The notes under the pieces were generated by a model. It did no database searches. It was given only the letters and a program-made list of their open reading frames with translations, and had not been told where the DNA came from. Shown one piece after another: positions 25,850-33,245 of a DNA stretch of 64,000 nucleotides; within the stretch, counting starts at the first letter, position 1, and each line of letters starts with the position of its first letter. The stretch is from UBA5793 sp040255465 (GTDB lineage: Bacteria > Planctomycetota > Phycisphaerae > Phycisphaerales > UBA5793): positions 620,001-684,000 of the forward strand of contig JBDZVA010000002.1 in NCBI GenBank assembly GCA_040255465.1, written 5' to 3'. Both the position numbers and the translations under genes were made by a program.

Positions 25850-27337
25850 TCATTCGGACCATCGCGGCAATTGCAGCGTCACAACGAGGCGTCCCCCCGT
25901 CAGCGCCGCATCGAGGTGTCCATCGGCCGCCTCGGCCAGCGCCCGACTCACCGCCAGCCCCAGCCCGAAGCCGCCATCACCCTCGCGCGACGGCTCCTTC
26001 TGCCAGAATGGTTCAAAGAGGCGGTCGGCGTCGTCAGCGCTGAGGTCCGGCGCCTGATTGCTGATCGTGACGACTACCGTGGTCTCATCGCATGATGCGC
26101 GACAGATCACCGGATGAGCCGCATCCACGTCACCATGCTGCAATGCGTTATCAAACAGGTTGCGAACAATCGACGCGGCTGCGGCGGCTTCGGCCGAGGC
26201 GAGCAACGAGTGCGGCGCCTCCAGTTGAATGGCCGTCGGATCGGCGGCCATGCGAACCACCGCCCTTGCGGACTGGTCGCGGAGGACCACGGCCAGATCG
26301 CAGCAGTCATCTCCCCTGTCGCCAGTGTGAGCAACCTCGGTACGCGAAAGCTGCAGCAGCGCTTCGCACAACTGCTGTGCCCGTTCGAGGACGCTCATTC
26401 CTTCCCGCGCGGTCCGTTCCCAGCGTTGCGCTGATCGCGGTTGAGACAGACCGACTTCCAGCAGCATGCGCAGCTCGGCAATCGGAGTGCGCAGCTCGTG
26501 ACTTGCCGCGCTGGTGAAACGCCGCTCTCGCGCGAACGCTTCGCTCAATCGACCGAGCAGCGCATTGAGTCGTTCAGCCACAACCGCCAGTTCCGATGGC
26601 AACTGCTCCGTGTTCACTCGGCGATCAAGGGTGCCGGGCCCGAGCGCCGCCACCTCTCTGGACAGGTTTGCCAACGGACGTGTGCCGCGACGGACCGCCC
26701 AGCTCGTGGCGCCCACTCCCGCCAGCACCAGCACCAGGCCCACACCAATGATGGACATGCCAATCGCGGCCAGCGACGCTTCGAACGGTTCCCTCGACTG
26801 AGCCACTAGCACCCGCACCGGAGGCACGAGTGCGGCCGGATTCAAAACGTTGTGCTCGGTATCCGGCGCCTTGGACGCCGAGTCGGCTTCGTGCTCAAAT
26901 CCTGCTTCGTTCTCCGGACTTGGAACAAACTCGACCGTCAACGCGCGACCCGGTCGTCCATCGGGAAGCGCCAGATCTTCGAAGCCAGCGGTTTGCGGCC
27001 GGCGCTCGCTCCACTTCAACGCGCGGTCATCAGCCAGCGACTCGGATCGCTCGACGATATCCCAGCCCGCTTTGCTGCGGACCCAGACGATGAAGAGTTC
27101 AGCCTCAGCACCTGGCTGGTATCGCGGCATGACTTCGCCGGCAATGTCCAGCTCGATCTGACCTGCATCGAATCGGACCAGGCTCTGCAAGGCTCCGGCA
27201 CGAGCCGCCAGGCCATCGTCGAACTGGCGCGTCAACGCCGTGCGGACTACCAGGAACAGCACCAGCCCACCGAGGGCCAGAACCACGGCCAGGCTTGAGG
27301 CGACGAGGATCGAAGTGCGGCGGCGGATACTCGTCAC
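25850..27337 (-). CDS. Two-component sensor histidine kinase
   Basis: A 495-residue membrane kinase: TM1 (about 10-32), an extracytoplasmic sensor region (about 33-190), TM2 (about 192-214), a HAMP-like linker (about 216-270), HisKA with the phospho-acceptor His280 in SHELRTPIAELR, and an HATPase domain (NLFDNALQHG, FGLGLAVSRAL). The start is a GTG that overlaps the response regulator stop by 4 bases, so the two are translationally coupled. The signal is unknown. The upstream PepSY gene in the same operon suggests envelope or metal sensing. Confidence 0.93.
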   Translation of the reverse strand: MTSIRRRTSILVASSLAVVLALGGLVLFLVVRTALTRQFDDGLAARAGALQSLVRFDAGQIELDIAGEVMPRYQPGAEAELFIVWVRSKAGWDIVERSESLADDRALKWSERRPQTAGFEDLALPDGRPGRALTVEFVPSPENEAGFEHEADSASKAPDTEHNVLNPAALVPPVRVLVAQSREPFEASLAAIGMSIIGVGLVLVLAGVGATSWAVRRGTRPLANLSREVAALGPGTLDRRVNTEQLPSELAVVAERLNALLGRLSEAFARERRFTSAASHELRTPIAELRMLLEVGLSQPRSAQRWERTAREGMSVLERAQQLCEALLQLSRTEVAHTGDRGDDCCDLAVVLRDQSARAVVRMAADPTAIQLEAPHSLLASAEAAAAASIVRNLFDNALQHGDVDAAHPVICRASCDETTVVVTISNQAPDLSADDADRLFEPFWQKEPSREGDGGFGLGLAVSRALAEAADGHLDAALTGGRLVVTLQLPRWSE

Positions 27338-28026
27338 AGCGCGTTTTCCTGCAGCACATAGCCGATTTTCCGCCGCGTGCGGATCAGCGGCGGACAGCCC
27401 GCCGCGTCAAGCTTTCGGCGCAGCGCGGCGATGGCCGAATCGATCGCGTTGGAAAACACATGCGATTGATCGTCGTAGAGATGTTCCTCGAGTTCGGCTC
27501 GGGAAACGGGCTTGCCGCTGTTGAGCAGCAGGTACTCGAGCAGGGCGTACTCGCGCGGCGTCAGGTCGACGAGGGTGGTGCCACTGCCTCGGGCGGACAC
27601 CGTCGCCGTTTTGGAGGAGGTATCCAATGACAATGGGCCGACTCGCACGATCGACGCGCGCTGGCCATGGCGTCGCCTGGCGAGCGATTTGATTCGAGCC
27701 AGCAATTCAGCGAATGCAAACGGCTTGACGAGATAATCATCCGCCCCGCCCATCAAGCCCTCGACCTTGTCTTCGGTGGTGTCCTTGGCGGTCAGCATGA
27801 TTACCGAAGAGGGGATGTCTCGTTCGCGAATACGGCGCAGAACGGTCAGACCATCCATTTCCGGGAGCATCCAGTCGAGAACGATGACGTCATAGTCGGT
27901 GGTCTGGGCGTGAAGCAGGCCGCGCTTGCCATCGGCCACGGCGTCGACGGCGTACCCCGCCTCGCGCAGACCCTGGGCGAGAGAGTTGCGCAGTATCGTC
28001 GAATCTTCAACAATCAGGATTCGCAT
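27334..28026 (-). CDS. OmpR/PhoB-family response regulator
   Basis: A 230-residue regulator with a receiver domain (MRILIVEDS; acidic Asp8, phospho-acceptor Asp51 in VLDWMLPEMDG, Thr79, Lys101 in YLVKPF) and a winged-helix DNA-binding domain (TPREYALLEYLLLNSGKPVSRAELEEHL). The ATG at 28026 was chosen because the receiver domain begins exactly there; the open frame upstream is low-complexity and not family-like. It is paired with the kinase gene downstream and lies 121 bases after the PepSY gene, with a hairpin between. Confidence 0.95.
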   Translation of the reverse strand: MRILIVEDSTILRNSLAQGLREAGYAVDAVADGKRGLLHAQTTDYDVIVLDWMLPEMDGLTVLRRIRERDIPSSVIMLTAKDTTEDKVEGLMGGADDYLVKPFAFAELLARIKSLARRRHGQRASIVRVGPLSLDTSSKTATVSARGSGTTLVDLTPREYALLEYLLLNSGKPVSRAELEEHLYDDQSHVFSNAIDSAIAALRRKLDAAGCPPLIRTRRKIGYVLQENAL

Positions 28027-28102
28027 CAGGTGCTCGGCGGAAGTTGCTCCAGTTGCGGGTCTGTCGATGAGACGGCGTCGACGCCACGAGAAGAGTCGGA
28101 AA

Positions 28103-28136
28103 CGCCGCCGGGCGCCTGCTGCGGCGCCCGGCGGCG
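28103..28136 (-). terminator. GC-rich 14-bp hairpin between the PepSY and regulator genes
   Basis: Bases 28103-28116 and 28123-28136 are exact reverse complements around a 6-base loop, and on the minus strand the stem is followed by TTT. It sits 11 bases past the PepSY stop and 76 bases before the response regulator start. It may be a partial terminator that lowers regulator expression relative to the PepSY gene. Confidence 0.6.
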
Positions 28137-28147
28137 AAACAGGAGAA

Positions 28148-28777
28148 TCAGCCCTCGTCTTCGTCGTCGTCCTCTTCGCCCTTCTTGCCTTCATGTCCCT
28201 CGTCGTCGCGGCCATGATCACCGTCGGCGTGATCTCCATCTTCATCTTCCTGGCCGTGCTCGTCTTCGATGTTGCCGGCCGCATCGACCTTGACCTCATG
28301 CGCCTTGCCGTCGATGACGACTTCAATCTCGAAGTAGAACTTCTGCACGGAGTTCGGGTCTTTGAAGGCCGCCTTGGGATACTCCTTTTTTAGTGCTGCG
28401 ATGACGGCTTTGGGAAGCGAGGCTTCCTTGACGCTCTTTTCGAGCTCCATTACATCACCGGCGGTCGAAAGCACCGCAGTGCATTGTACGCCATCCGCCA
28501 AATACTCGATCTCGTAGGTGTAGATCTCCTCTTCATCTTCTTCGCGAATCACCTTGGTGATCGCCTTGGCGCCGCCGTTGCCGACAAGTTTCAGCGCTGC
28601 GGTTCGAACCGCTTCGGGTGCTTTGGCGAGGTCGATGACCTGCTCGGCGGCTTCCTCGGCGCCTTCCTCCATCTCCTTGTTCGGCGGCTGACTGAGGGGC
28701 CGCGAGAATGCCATGACTCCGGCTCCGCCAAGCAGCGCGAGAGAGACGAAGCCAACGAGTACCGTGCGACTGTTCAT
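28148..28777 (-). CDS. Exported PepSY-like protein with an acidic His-rich tail
   Basis: A 209-residue protein. The ATG at 28777 has AAGGAG 9 bases upstream and begins a signal peptide or anchor (about residues 1-24). Two PepSY-like (BLIP-fold) units follow (about 45-110 and 115-165): the first has YEIEYLADG, the second KFYFEIEVVIDGKAHEVKVD. The last about 40 residues are almost only Asp, Glu, Gly and His, which suggests metal or calcium binding. It is first in an operon with a response regulator and sensor kinase and is probably an input or target of that system. Function is inferred, not shown. Confidence 0.75.
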   Translation of the reverse strand: MNSRTVLVGFVSLALLGGAGVMAFSRPLSQPPNKEMEEGAEEAAEQVIDLAKAPEAVRTAALKLVGNGGAKAITKVIREEDEEEIYTYEIEYLADGVQCTAVLSTAGDVMELEKSVKEASLPKAVIAALKKEYPKAAFKDPNSVQKFYFEIEVVIDGKAHEVKVDAAGNIEDEHGQEDEDGDHADGDHGRDDEGHEGKKGEEDDDEDEG

Positions 28778-29231
28778 GCGAGTGCTCCTTTCATGGGCTG
28801 ACAAATGCCACCCAAAGACATCGTTTGCGATCTCAGAACCGAGTGGCGTTCACGATGCAATTAAGCCCTGAGATCGGACAGGAGCATGACGCCAAGATGA
28901 TGGCGGCCGTTGAACGTGGCGAGCGGTCCGGGCATGTGTTTGTCCTCGCGAATGGGATAGCGCCGGCGGGCGGCGGTGAGTCAACCATTTGTCGAGCACC
29001 TGAAAGTTAAGGGGTCCACCATTGCCGTGGGCGTGCGCTGCCGTGCGCGGCGGAGGGGCACGAGGGGCTGAAAACGGGGTTCGGGTCTGGAGCGGGGATT
29101 GGCGTTGCGCGATGGGATGGCAAGAATTGTGCCACGTGGCGCGGCAGGAAGGTCGACCGGCGAACAAAGTGCAACGCAATTTGCGTGCCAACACGGAGAT
29201 GCACCACGTTGGGAACTTTTCGTGCGCGCCA

Positions 29232-29307
29232 GAGCGCTCCTGTGCGCGATTTTTGAGCGCGGGTGCGCGCTTGCGAGCGCTTCCGTGTAAATGAGCGCCT
29301 CTGTGCG
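29232..29307. repeat. Four degenerate direct repeats of about 15 bp
   Basis: The core GAGCGC recurs at 29232, 29255, 29275 and 29293, at 23, 20 and 18 base steps. Three copies continue as a version of TCCTGTGCG (TCCTGTGCG, TTCCGTGTA, CTCTGTGCG). Spacing near two helical turns could suit a protein-binding array, or they may be decayed simple repeats. Confidence 0.5.
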
Positions 29308-29445
29308 GGAGGAATCAGGAATTTTCGTCGATTTTCATTTTTCTGAGAGGGGTGATTTGGAGTTTTGGTCAACTTTTTTGCGTTTTCGAGAAAGCCGCGC
29401 ACGGGATGCACGCCGCATCGTGCGCGAACGTGCGGGAGGCGAAGT

Positions 29446-29547
29446 TTTTCACCACGAAGGTCACCAAGACACGAAGAGGGCACGAAGAAAGGCAGGGTTG
29501 GGTGGGAAGGCGGGAGAAAGGCAATCTACCGCAGAGAACGCAGAGAG
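29446..29547. repeat. Dispersed repeat remnant (CACGAAG / CGCAGAG type)
   Basis: Two short blocks, TTCACCACGAAGGTCACCAA running on through several ACGAAG units (29448-29490) and ACCGCAGAGAACGCAGAGAG (29528-29547), match a repeat style seen in intergenic regions of many environmental planctomycete and verrucomicrobial genomes, where it is often mis-translated as ORFs rich in His, Glu, Thr and Lys. Function unknown. Confidence 0.55.
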
Positions 29548-29941
29548 AGGCATTGGAATGAGAGCGAAGGCGGGAACGGAGTGGCTCAGTCGGAGGCGAG
29601 AGGGAGGCTGTTGGATCGGGTTTGAGTCGTGCGGCGATCTGCGTTGAGACAAGGGCCTGTCGAAGGATGATGGAGCCGCGTTGTCGTGGAGAGCGGAATC
29701 GGGCACCGTGCTCGCAGCCACAATCCGGTGGGTTTCGCAGAGCCTCAACATCTCCCTATACCCGAACGACGCGGGCGACTTGCTACCTACCCGGCCTACT
29801 TGATGCTCCAACACGCGCCCAATTGTCAGGTTCCACCTGACCTACCTCCCTCACGAATCGCAATCGCCGTGCGCGGCTGGGGCAAGGCCATCGCCTTGTG
29901 TGACTCCCTGTGCAGGATGATGTCGTTCATGACGTTTTGCC

Positions 29942-30184
29942 TTGAGTTCGCCGTATCATTCCCTCGTGTATTGCCTGTCCTGTAACTACGACCTAAGAAA
30001 CCTCACCGAGCATCGATGCCCCGAGTGCGGCTGCGAGTTCGATCCGGCCGACGAAAGCACGTTTCACGTCCCCTCGTCGCGCATGTCCCCCATCGCCCTG
30101 GTTTGTCTATTCTTCTTCACGGTGGTCGTCTGTGCTATCGTGATCCCACTCGTACTCTGGGTCCTCACACTCTTCTCCCATTGA
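29942..30184 (+). CDS. Small zinc-ribbon membrane protein
   Basis: An 80-residue protein with an N-terminal zinc ribbon (YCLSCNYDLRN and HRCPECGCEFDP, two CxxC pairs) and one C-terminal transmembrane helix (about 50-73). The YDLRNL..HRCPECG..FDPAD pattern is a recurrent planctomycete family. The start is unclear: TTG at 29942 or GTG at 29966, neither with a good ribosome binding site. Two more small membrane ORFs follow. Function unknown. Confidence 0.6.
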   Translation: MSSPYHSLVYCLSCNYDLRNLTEHRCPECGCEFDPADESTFHVPSSRMSPIALVCLFFFTVVVCAIVIPLVLWVLTLFSH

Positions 30185-30220
30185 ATCGAGTGCAGAGGGC
30201 GCGGCAAACAGGCGATTACA

Positions 30221-30412
30221 GTGCTGACAGTGCTATTGGTCATTTGCCTTGTCGCCCAGTTGTTCAACCGATCATCCCTGCTCTGGACGTATCTGATCAT
30301 CGTGATCACCTTTGTTGATCTGCTCATAATCAATCTCGATACCCATACACGGTTGAAGCAGAAGAACGCAAACGCCAAAGGCGCCGAGGAAACCACGGAG
30401 AGCGTCGAATAA
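30221..30412 (+). CDS. Small two-helix membrane protein
   Basis: A 63-residue ORF starting at GTG 30221 with two hydrophobic stretches (about 1-15 and 20-39) and a charged tail (KQKNANAKGAEETTESVE). It lies between two other small membrane ORFs with short gaps, which is the main support for its reality. No family recognised, and the ribosome binding site is weak. Confidence 0.4.
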   Translation: MLTVLLVICLVAQLFNRSSLLWTYLIIVITFVDLLIINLDTHTRLKQKNANAKGAEETTESVE

Positions 30413-30420
30413 GATTTTTC

Positions 30421-30630
30421 ATGCCGAGGCATCTGCGCGCTGTTCTGAATTCGGTCTTCTACCTTCTGGCAATCGCGCTGATTGCGTTCTTTACTCCCAC
30501 CGACAACATTGTGCAGTCAATTCTGCTGTTCATCTGCCTTTCAATGATTGGTCTCGCTGCGTGGAGCAGAGGTTCTCGACCTACCAAGGAAAATGCCAAG
30601 GCACGGCCGGAGCCGCGCCTTGACGAATAA
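30421..30630 (+). CDS. Small two-helix membrane protein
   Basis: A 69-residue ORF starting at ATG 30421, 8 bases after the previous stop. Two hydrophobic helices (about 10-26 and 31-49) are followed by a basic, proline-containing tail. The layout resembles the 30221-30412 ORF (two helices and a charged tail), so the two may be diverged duplicates. No function can be assigned. Confidence 0.45.
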   Translation: MPRHLRAVLNSVFYLLAIALIAFFTPTDNIVQSILLFICLSMIGLAAWSRGSRPTKENAKARPEPRLDE

Positions 30631-30866
30631 TCCGCGTCCTACGCCGCCTGCGACAGCCCGTCGCTGATGTACGTGCTCTCCGGCGAAGCGGCCGGGCTCG
30701 ACTCCCTGCGGGCGTTGAAGCAGAGAGCCGTGAGTCGCACTCTGTAAGCCCCCCCACCTGCGTGCCGCGCCCACACAGTGTGGTTCTGCGCACCTCCACA
30801 AGAACCCGCTTCCTGACCATTCGACATGGCTCGTGGCCTTTCGGCAGGCGCGGCTCGTCAGTGGGT

Positions 30867-31892
30867 TCACCACGCATAGTGTTTCGGCGCTTCGCCGCCG
30901 GGGCCGGGCCAGATTTCGTCTAAGTTCTTCAGTGTTGTCTCGTCGAGTTTGAGGTCGATGGCGGACAGGGCCGAGGTGAACTGTTCCATGGTGCGCGGGC
31001 CGATGATCGGAGCCGACACCACGGGGTTGTGCAGGAGCCAGGCGAGGGCGATGGTGGCGGGCGACTGGCCGAGTTCCTTGCAGAGGCCTTCGTAGGTGTT
31101 GACTCGACCCTGGGTGGTTTCGTCGAGTTGGGTTTTGACGCGCGGGCTGGCGCGGCGGGCGCCGTCGGCGGACGAATCGCTCTTGAGCGAAGTGCCGGCG
31201 AGTACGCCGCTGGAGAGCGGGCTCCAGGGGAGGATGCCAAGGCCGTAGTGTCGGCAGGCGGGGACGACCTCGGATTCGATGGCGCGGTTCTTGAGGCTGT
31301 AGACGCTTTGCTCGCTGACTAGGCCGGGCTGGCCGAGGCGGCGGGCGGTTTCGCTGTAGCGGGCGATGTCCCAGCCGGCGAAGTTGCTCGAACCCATGTA
31401 GAGCACCTTGCCTTGGCGCTTGAGCGTGTCGAAGGCGTCGAAGATCTCCTCGACCGGGCAGGCGCGGTCGATGTGGTGCATCTGGTAGATGTCGATGTAG
31501 TCGGTCTTCAGCCGCGCGAGCGAGGCTTCGCAATCGAGCACGATGCGGCGGGCGCTCAGGCCGCCCTCGCGATCGGGATCGAAGCCGGCGGCGATGGGCA
31601 TGTTGCCGTAGACCTTGGTGGCGAGAACGACGCGCTCGCGCCGACCGCCGCCCTGCGCGAACCAGCGGCCGATGACTTCTTCGGTGAGGCCGGCGTGGCC
31701 CTCGTGCTTTTCATTCCAGTGCGTCCGGCCGTAGACGTTGGCAGTGTCGAAAAAGTTGATGCCGTCGGCCAGTGCCCGGTCCATGATGGCAAAAGACTCC
31801 GGCTCAAGCGTCGCGCCGCCGAAGTTCATCGTGCCGAGGCACAGCGGGCTGACGCGCACGCCACAGTTGGGGCTGAGTCGTCGGTATTGCAT
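30867..31892 (-). CDS. Aldo/keto reductase
   Basis: A 341-residue NADPH-dependent (alpha/beta)8 oxidoreductase. The catalytic tetrad is visible: Asp49 and Tyr54 in FFDTANVYG, Lys93 in LATKVYG, and His139 in IYQMHHID. ILPWSPLSSGVLAG and IIGPRTMEQF are the cofactor-binding segments. The length and insertions match the YhdN/AKR11-13 type that reduces small aldehydes and ketones. GAGAGGA lies 6 bases before the ATG. It stands alone between unrelated genes. Confidence 0.93.
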   Translation of the reverse strand: MQYRRLSPNCGVRVSPLCLGTMNFGGATLEPESFAIMDRALADGINFFDTANVYGRTHWNEKHEGHAGLTEEVIGRWFAQGGGRRERVVLATKVYGNMPIAAGFDPDREGGLSARRIVLDCEASLARLKTDYIDIYQMHHIDRACPVEEIFDAFDTLKRQGKVLYMGSSNFAGWDIARYSETARRLGQPGLVSEQSVYSLKNRAIESEVVPACRHYGLGILPWSPLSSGVLAGTSLKSDSSADGARRASPRVKTQLDETTQGRVNTYEGLCKELGQSPATIALAWLLHNPVVSAPIIGPRTMEQFTSALSAIDLKLDETTLKNLDEIWPGPGGEAPKHYAW

Positions 31893-32007
31893 TGTGATCC
31901 TCTCTCTGGTGCGCAGCGGTATGGGCCGGGGCGCATTGTACAGGCGGCTGCGGCGGGAGCGCGGCGGGTGAAGGGGAATTCGAGTTGGGTGGCGACTGGC
32001 CGCCGCC

Positions 32008-32790
32008 TCAGCCGGTGAGCATGGTTGCGAAACTCACCCAGGCGTCGGTGCGACCCAGGGCCATGATGCCGATGGAGATCACACCAAGCGCCGCGACGCC
32101 GATGGCGAGAATGCGGTCGAGGGAACCTGTGAGCACCGAGCGCACTGTGACGAGGATGACGCCGAAGAGCAGCGTGGACAAGAACGGGCCGAAGAGGGAT
32201 TCGAGGCGCGTGCCGGCGTAATAGGTGTTGAGCACGTCGATGCGGCTGACGGCGGCGGCGAGGGCTGCGAGCGTGGCGAGCAGCATCATGGAACGGTGGA
32301 TGTGGGGCTTTTTTCGATACTTCACTCCTGCCGCGACGAACAGCGCAAAGACGCAGACGCTGACAACGGGCACGGCCATGAATTGCTTTGGAGTGAGGGT
32401 GGCGATGACCACTTCAGGCGGCGTGACGGCGGCGCTGCGAACGCCGACCATCAAGCCGAGGACGAGGATGATCGCGGCGAGCGCCGCGCCGAACTTGCCG
32501 AGAGCCATGTGCACGCGGTGCTTGCGCATGAGAATGAGAAAGGGCTGAATGATCATCAGGATGATCCACGCGCTCATCGCTATGCCGTGCGCGATTACGA
32601 GTGTGCGAATGGGCGGCGCGATGGGGCGGCCGGGGTAGGCCTGTCCATGCAGGTAGAACTTGCTGAAGCCCCAGAACGTGAGCAGCAGCAGGACGATGGA
32701 GGTGACGGGATAGAAGTAGCGTGCAAGGGGAAGAGATGCACCTTTCCCGGCTCGCGCCCGATCGCGCACGAGAGTTGAAGATTGCGACAT
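32008..32790 (-). CDS. Multi-helix membrane protein, DUF420/DUF2306-like
   Basis: A 260-residue integral membrane protein with about seven predicted helices. A short basic N-terminus leads into FYPVTSIVLLLLTFWGF, then helices with HGIAMSAWIILMIIQPFLI, and a loop KKPHIHRSMML whose histidines resemble heme-binding or quinol-related membrane proteins of DUF420/DUF2306 type. I used the ATG at 32790; the longer upstream frame is not hydrophobic or family-like. Function unknown; possible redox or heme membrane protein. Confidence 0.65.
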   Translation of the reverse strand: MSQSSTLVRDRARAGKGASLPLARYFYPVTSIVLLLLTFWGFSKFYLHGQAYPGRPIAPPIRTLVIAHGIAMSAWIILMIIQPFLILMRKHRVHMALGKFGAALAAIILVLGLMVGVRSAAVTPPEVVIATLTPKQFMAVPVVSVCVFALFVAAGVKYRKKPHIHRSMMLLATLAALAAAVSRIDVLNTYYAGTRLESLFGPFLSTLLFGVILVTVRSVLTGSLDRILAIGVAALGVISIGIMALGRTDAWVSFATMLTG

Positions 32791-33245
32791 GGTGGTTTGG
32801 TTACTCGAAAAGGTGTTGACGGACGTGATCGCAGCCGGCACCGGGCTGAGATCGCACGCGAGCGCCACACTTCGCGTGCCCGGACGCTGGAACGTCGAGC
32901 CCGACATTGTAGTCTCGGGATGGAAAGCCGCAACACCGGGGCTCCCGGGATCGGGTAGGCCATGGGAGCGGATCGCACCGCCGGCTCGAAGGCGTTCGGC
33001 GCCAGACCACCCCCGCTAAAGCGGTCCATAATGAAGCACCCTGCCCAGACTCGCGCAGCCAGACAGGCACGGGTGATGCTCCCTCCGGAAGGCGATGTAA
33101 CGTTGAATGCGATCGCGTCTGACGCCACCCTCCCCGTGGTGATCTCGAATCGCCGGTGTTAATGGACGGCAGTCACTGGTAGCGAGCACGGCTCAGCGCG
33201 GCGCAACCTGTGACGGTGGACGCGCCAGTATGATTCGGGGCGCTC
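32791..33245. other. Intergenic region, no gene seen
   Basis: About 455 bases between two minus-strand genes. Open frames here lack ribosome binding sites and recognisable domains. It should contain the promoter of the 32008-32790 gene and the 3' end of the thioredoxin-TPR transcript. I saw no clear hairpin. Confidence 0.4.

Larger units (their letters stand above)
28778..29941. other. Gene-free region with repeat remnants
   Basis: About 1.16 kb with no convincing gene. The part next to 28777 should hold the promoter of the PepSY operon. Within it are a cluster of degenerate direct repeats (29232-29307), an AT-rich patch (about 29315-29400) and a dispersed-repeat remnant (29446-29547). Short open frames cross it but lack ribosome binding sites, codon bias and family similarity. 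Confidence 0.6.

Noticed and set aside
29232..29307. Possible CRISPR array
   Set aside because: The repeats are about 15 bp and degenerate, with almost no spacer between them, and no cas gene is in the window.
29291..29647. An apparent 118-residue protein with His/Glu/Thr/Lys-rich sequence
   Set aside because: It is a translation of the dispersed CACGAAG/CGCAGAG repeat, a known source of false gene calls, with no ribosome binding site.
30541..31533. A 330-residue minus-strand open frame rich in Arg and Pro
   Set aside because: It overlaps the aldo/keto reductase gene in another frame, and the composition is that of a frame shadow.
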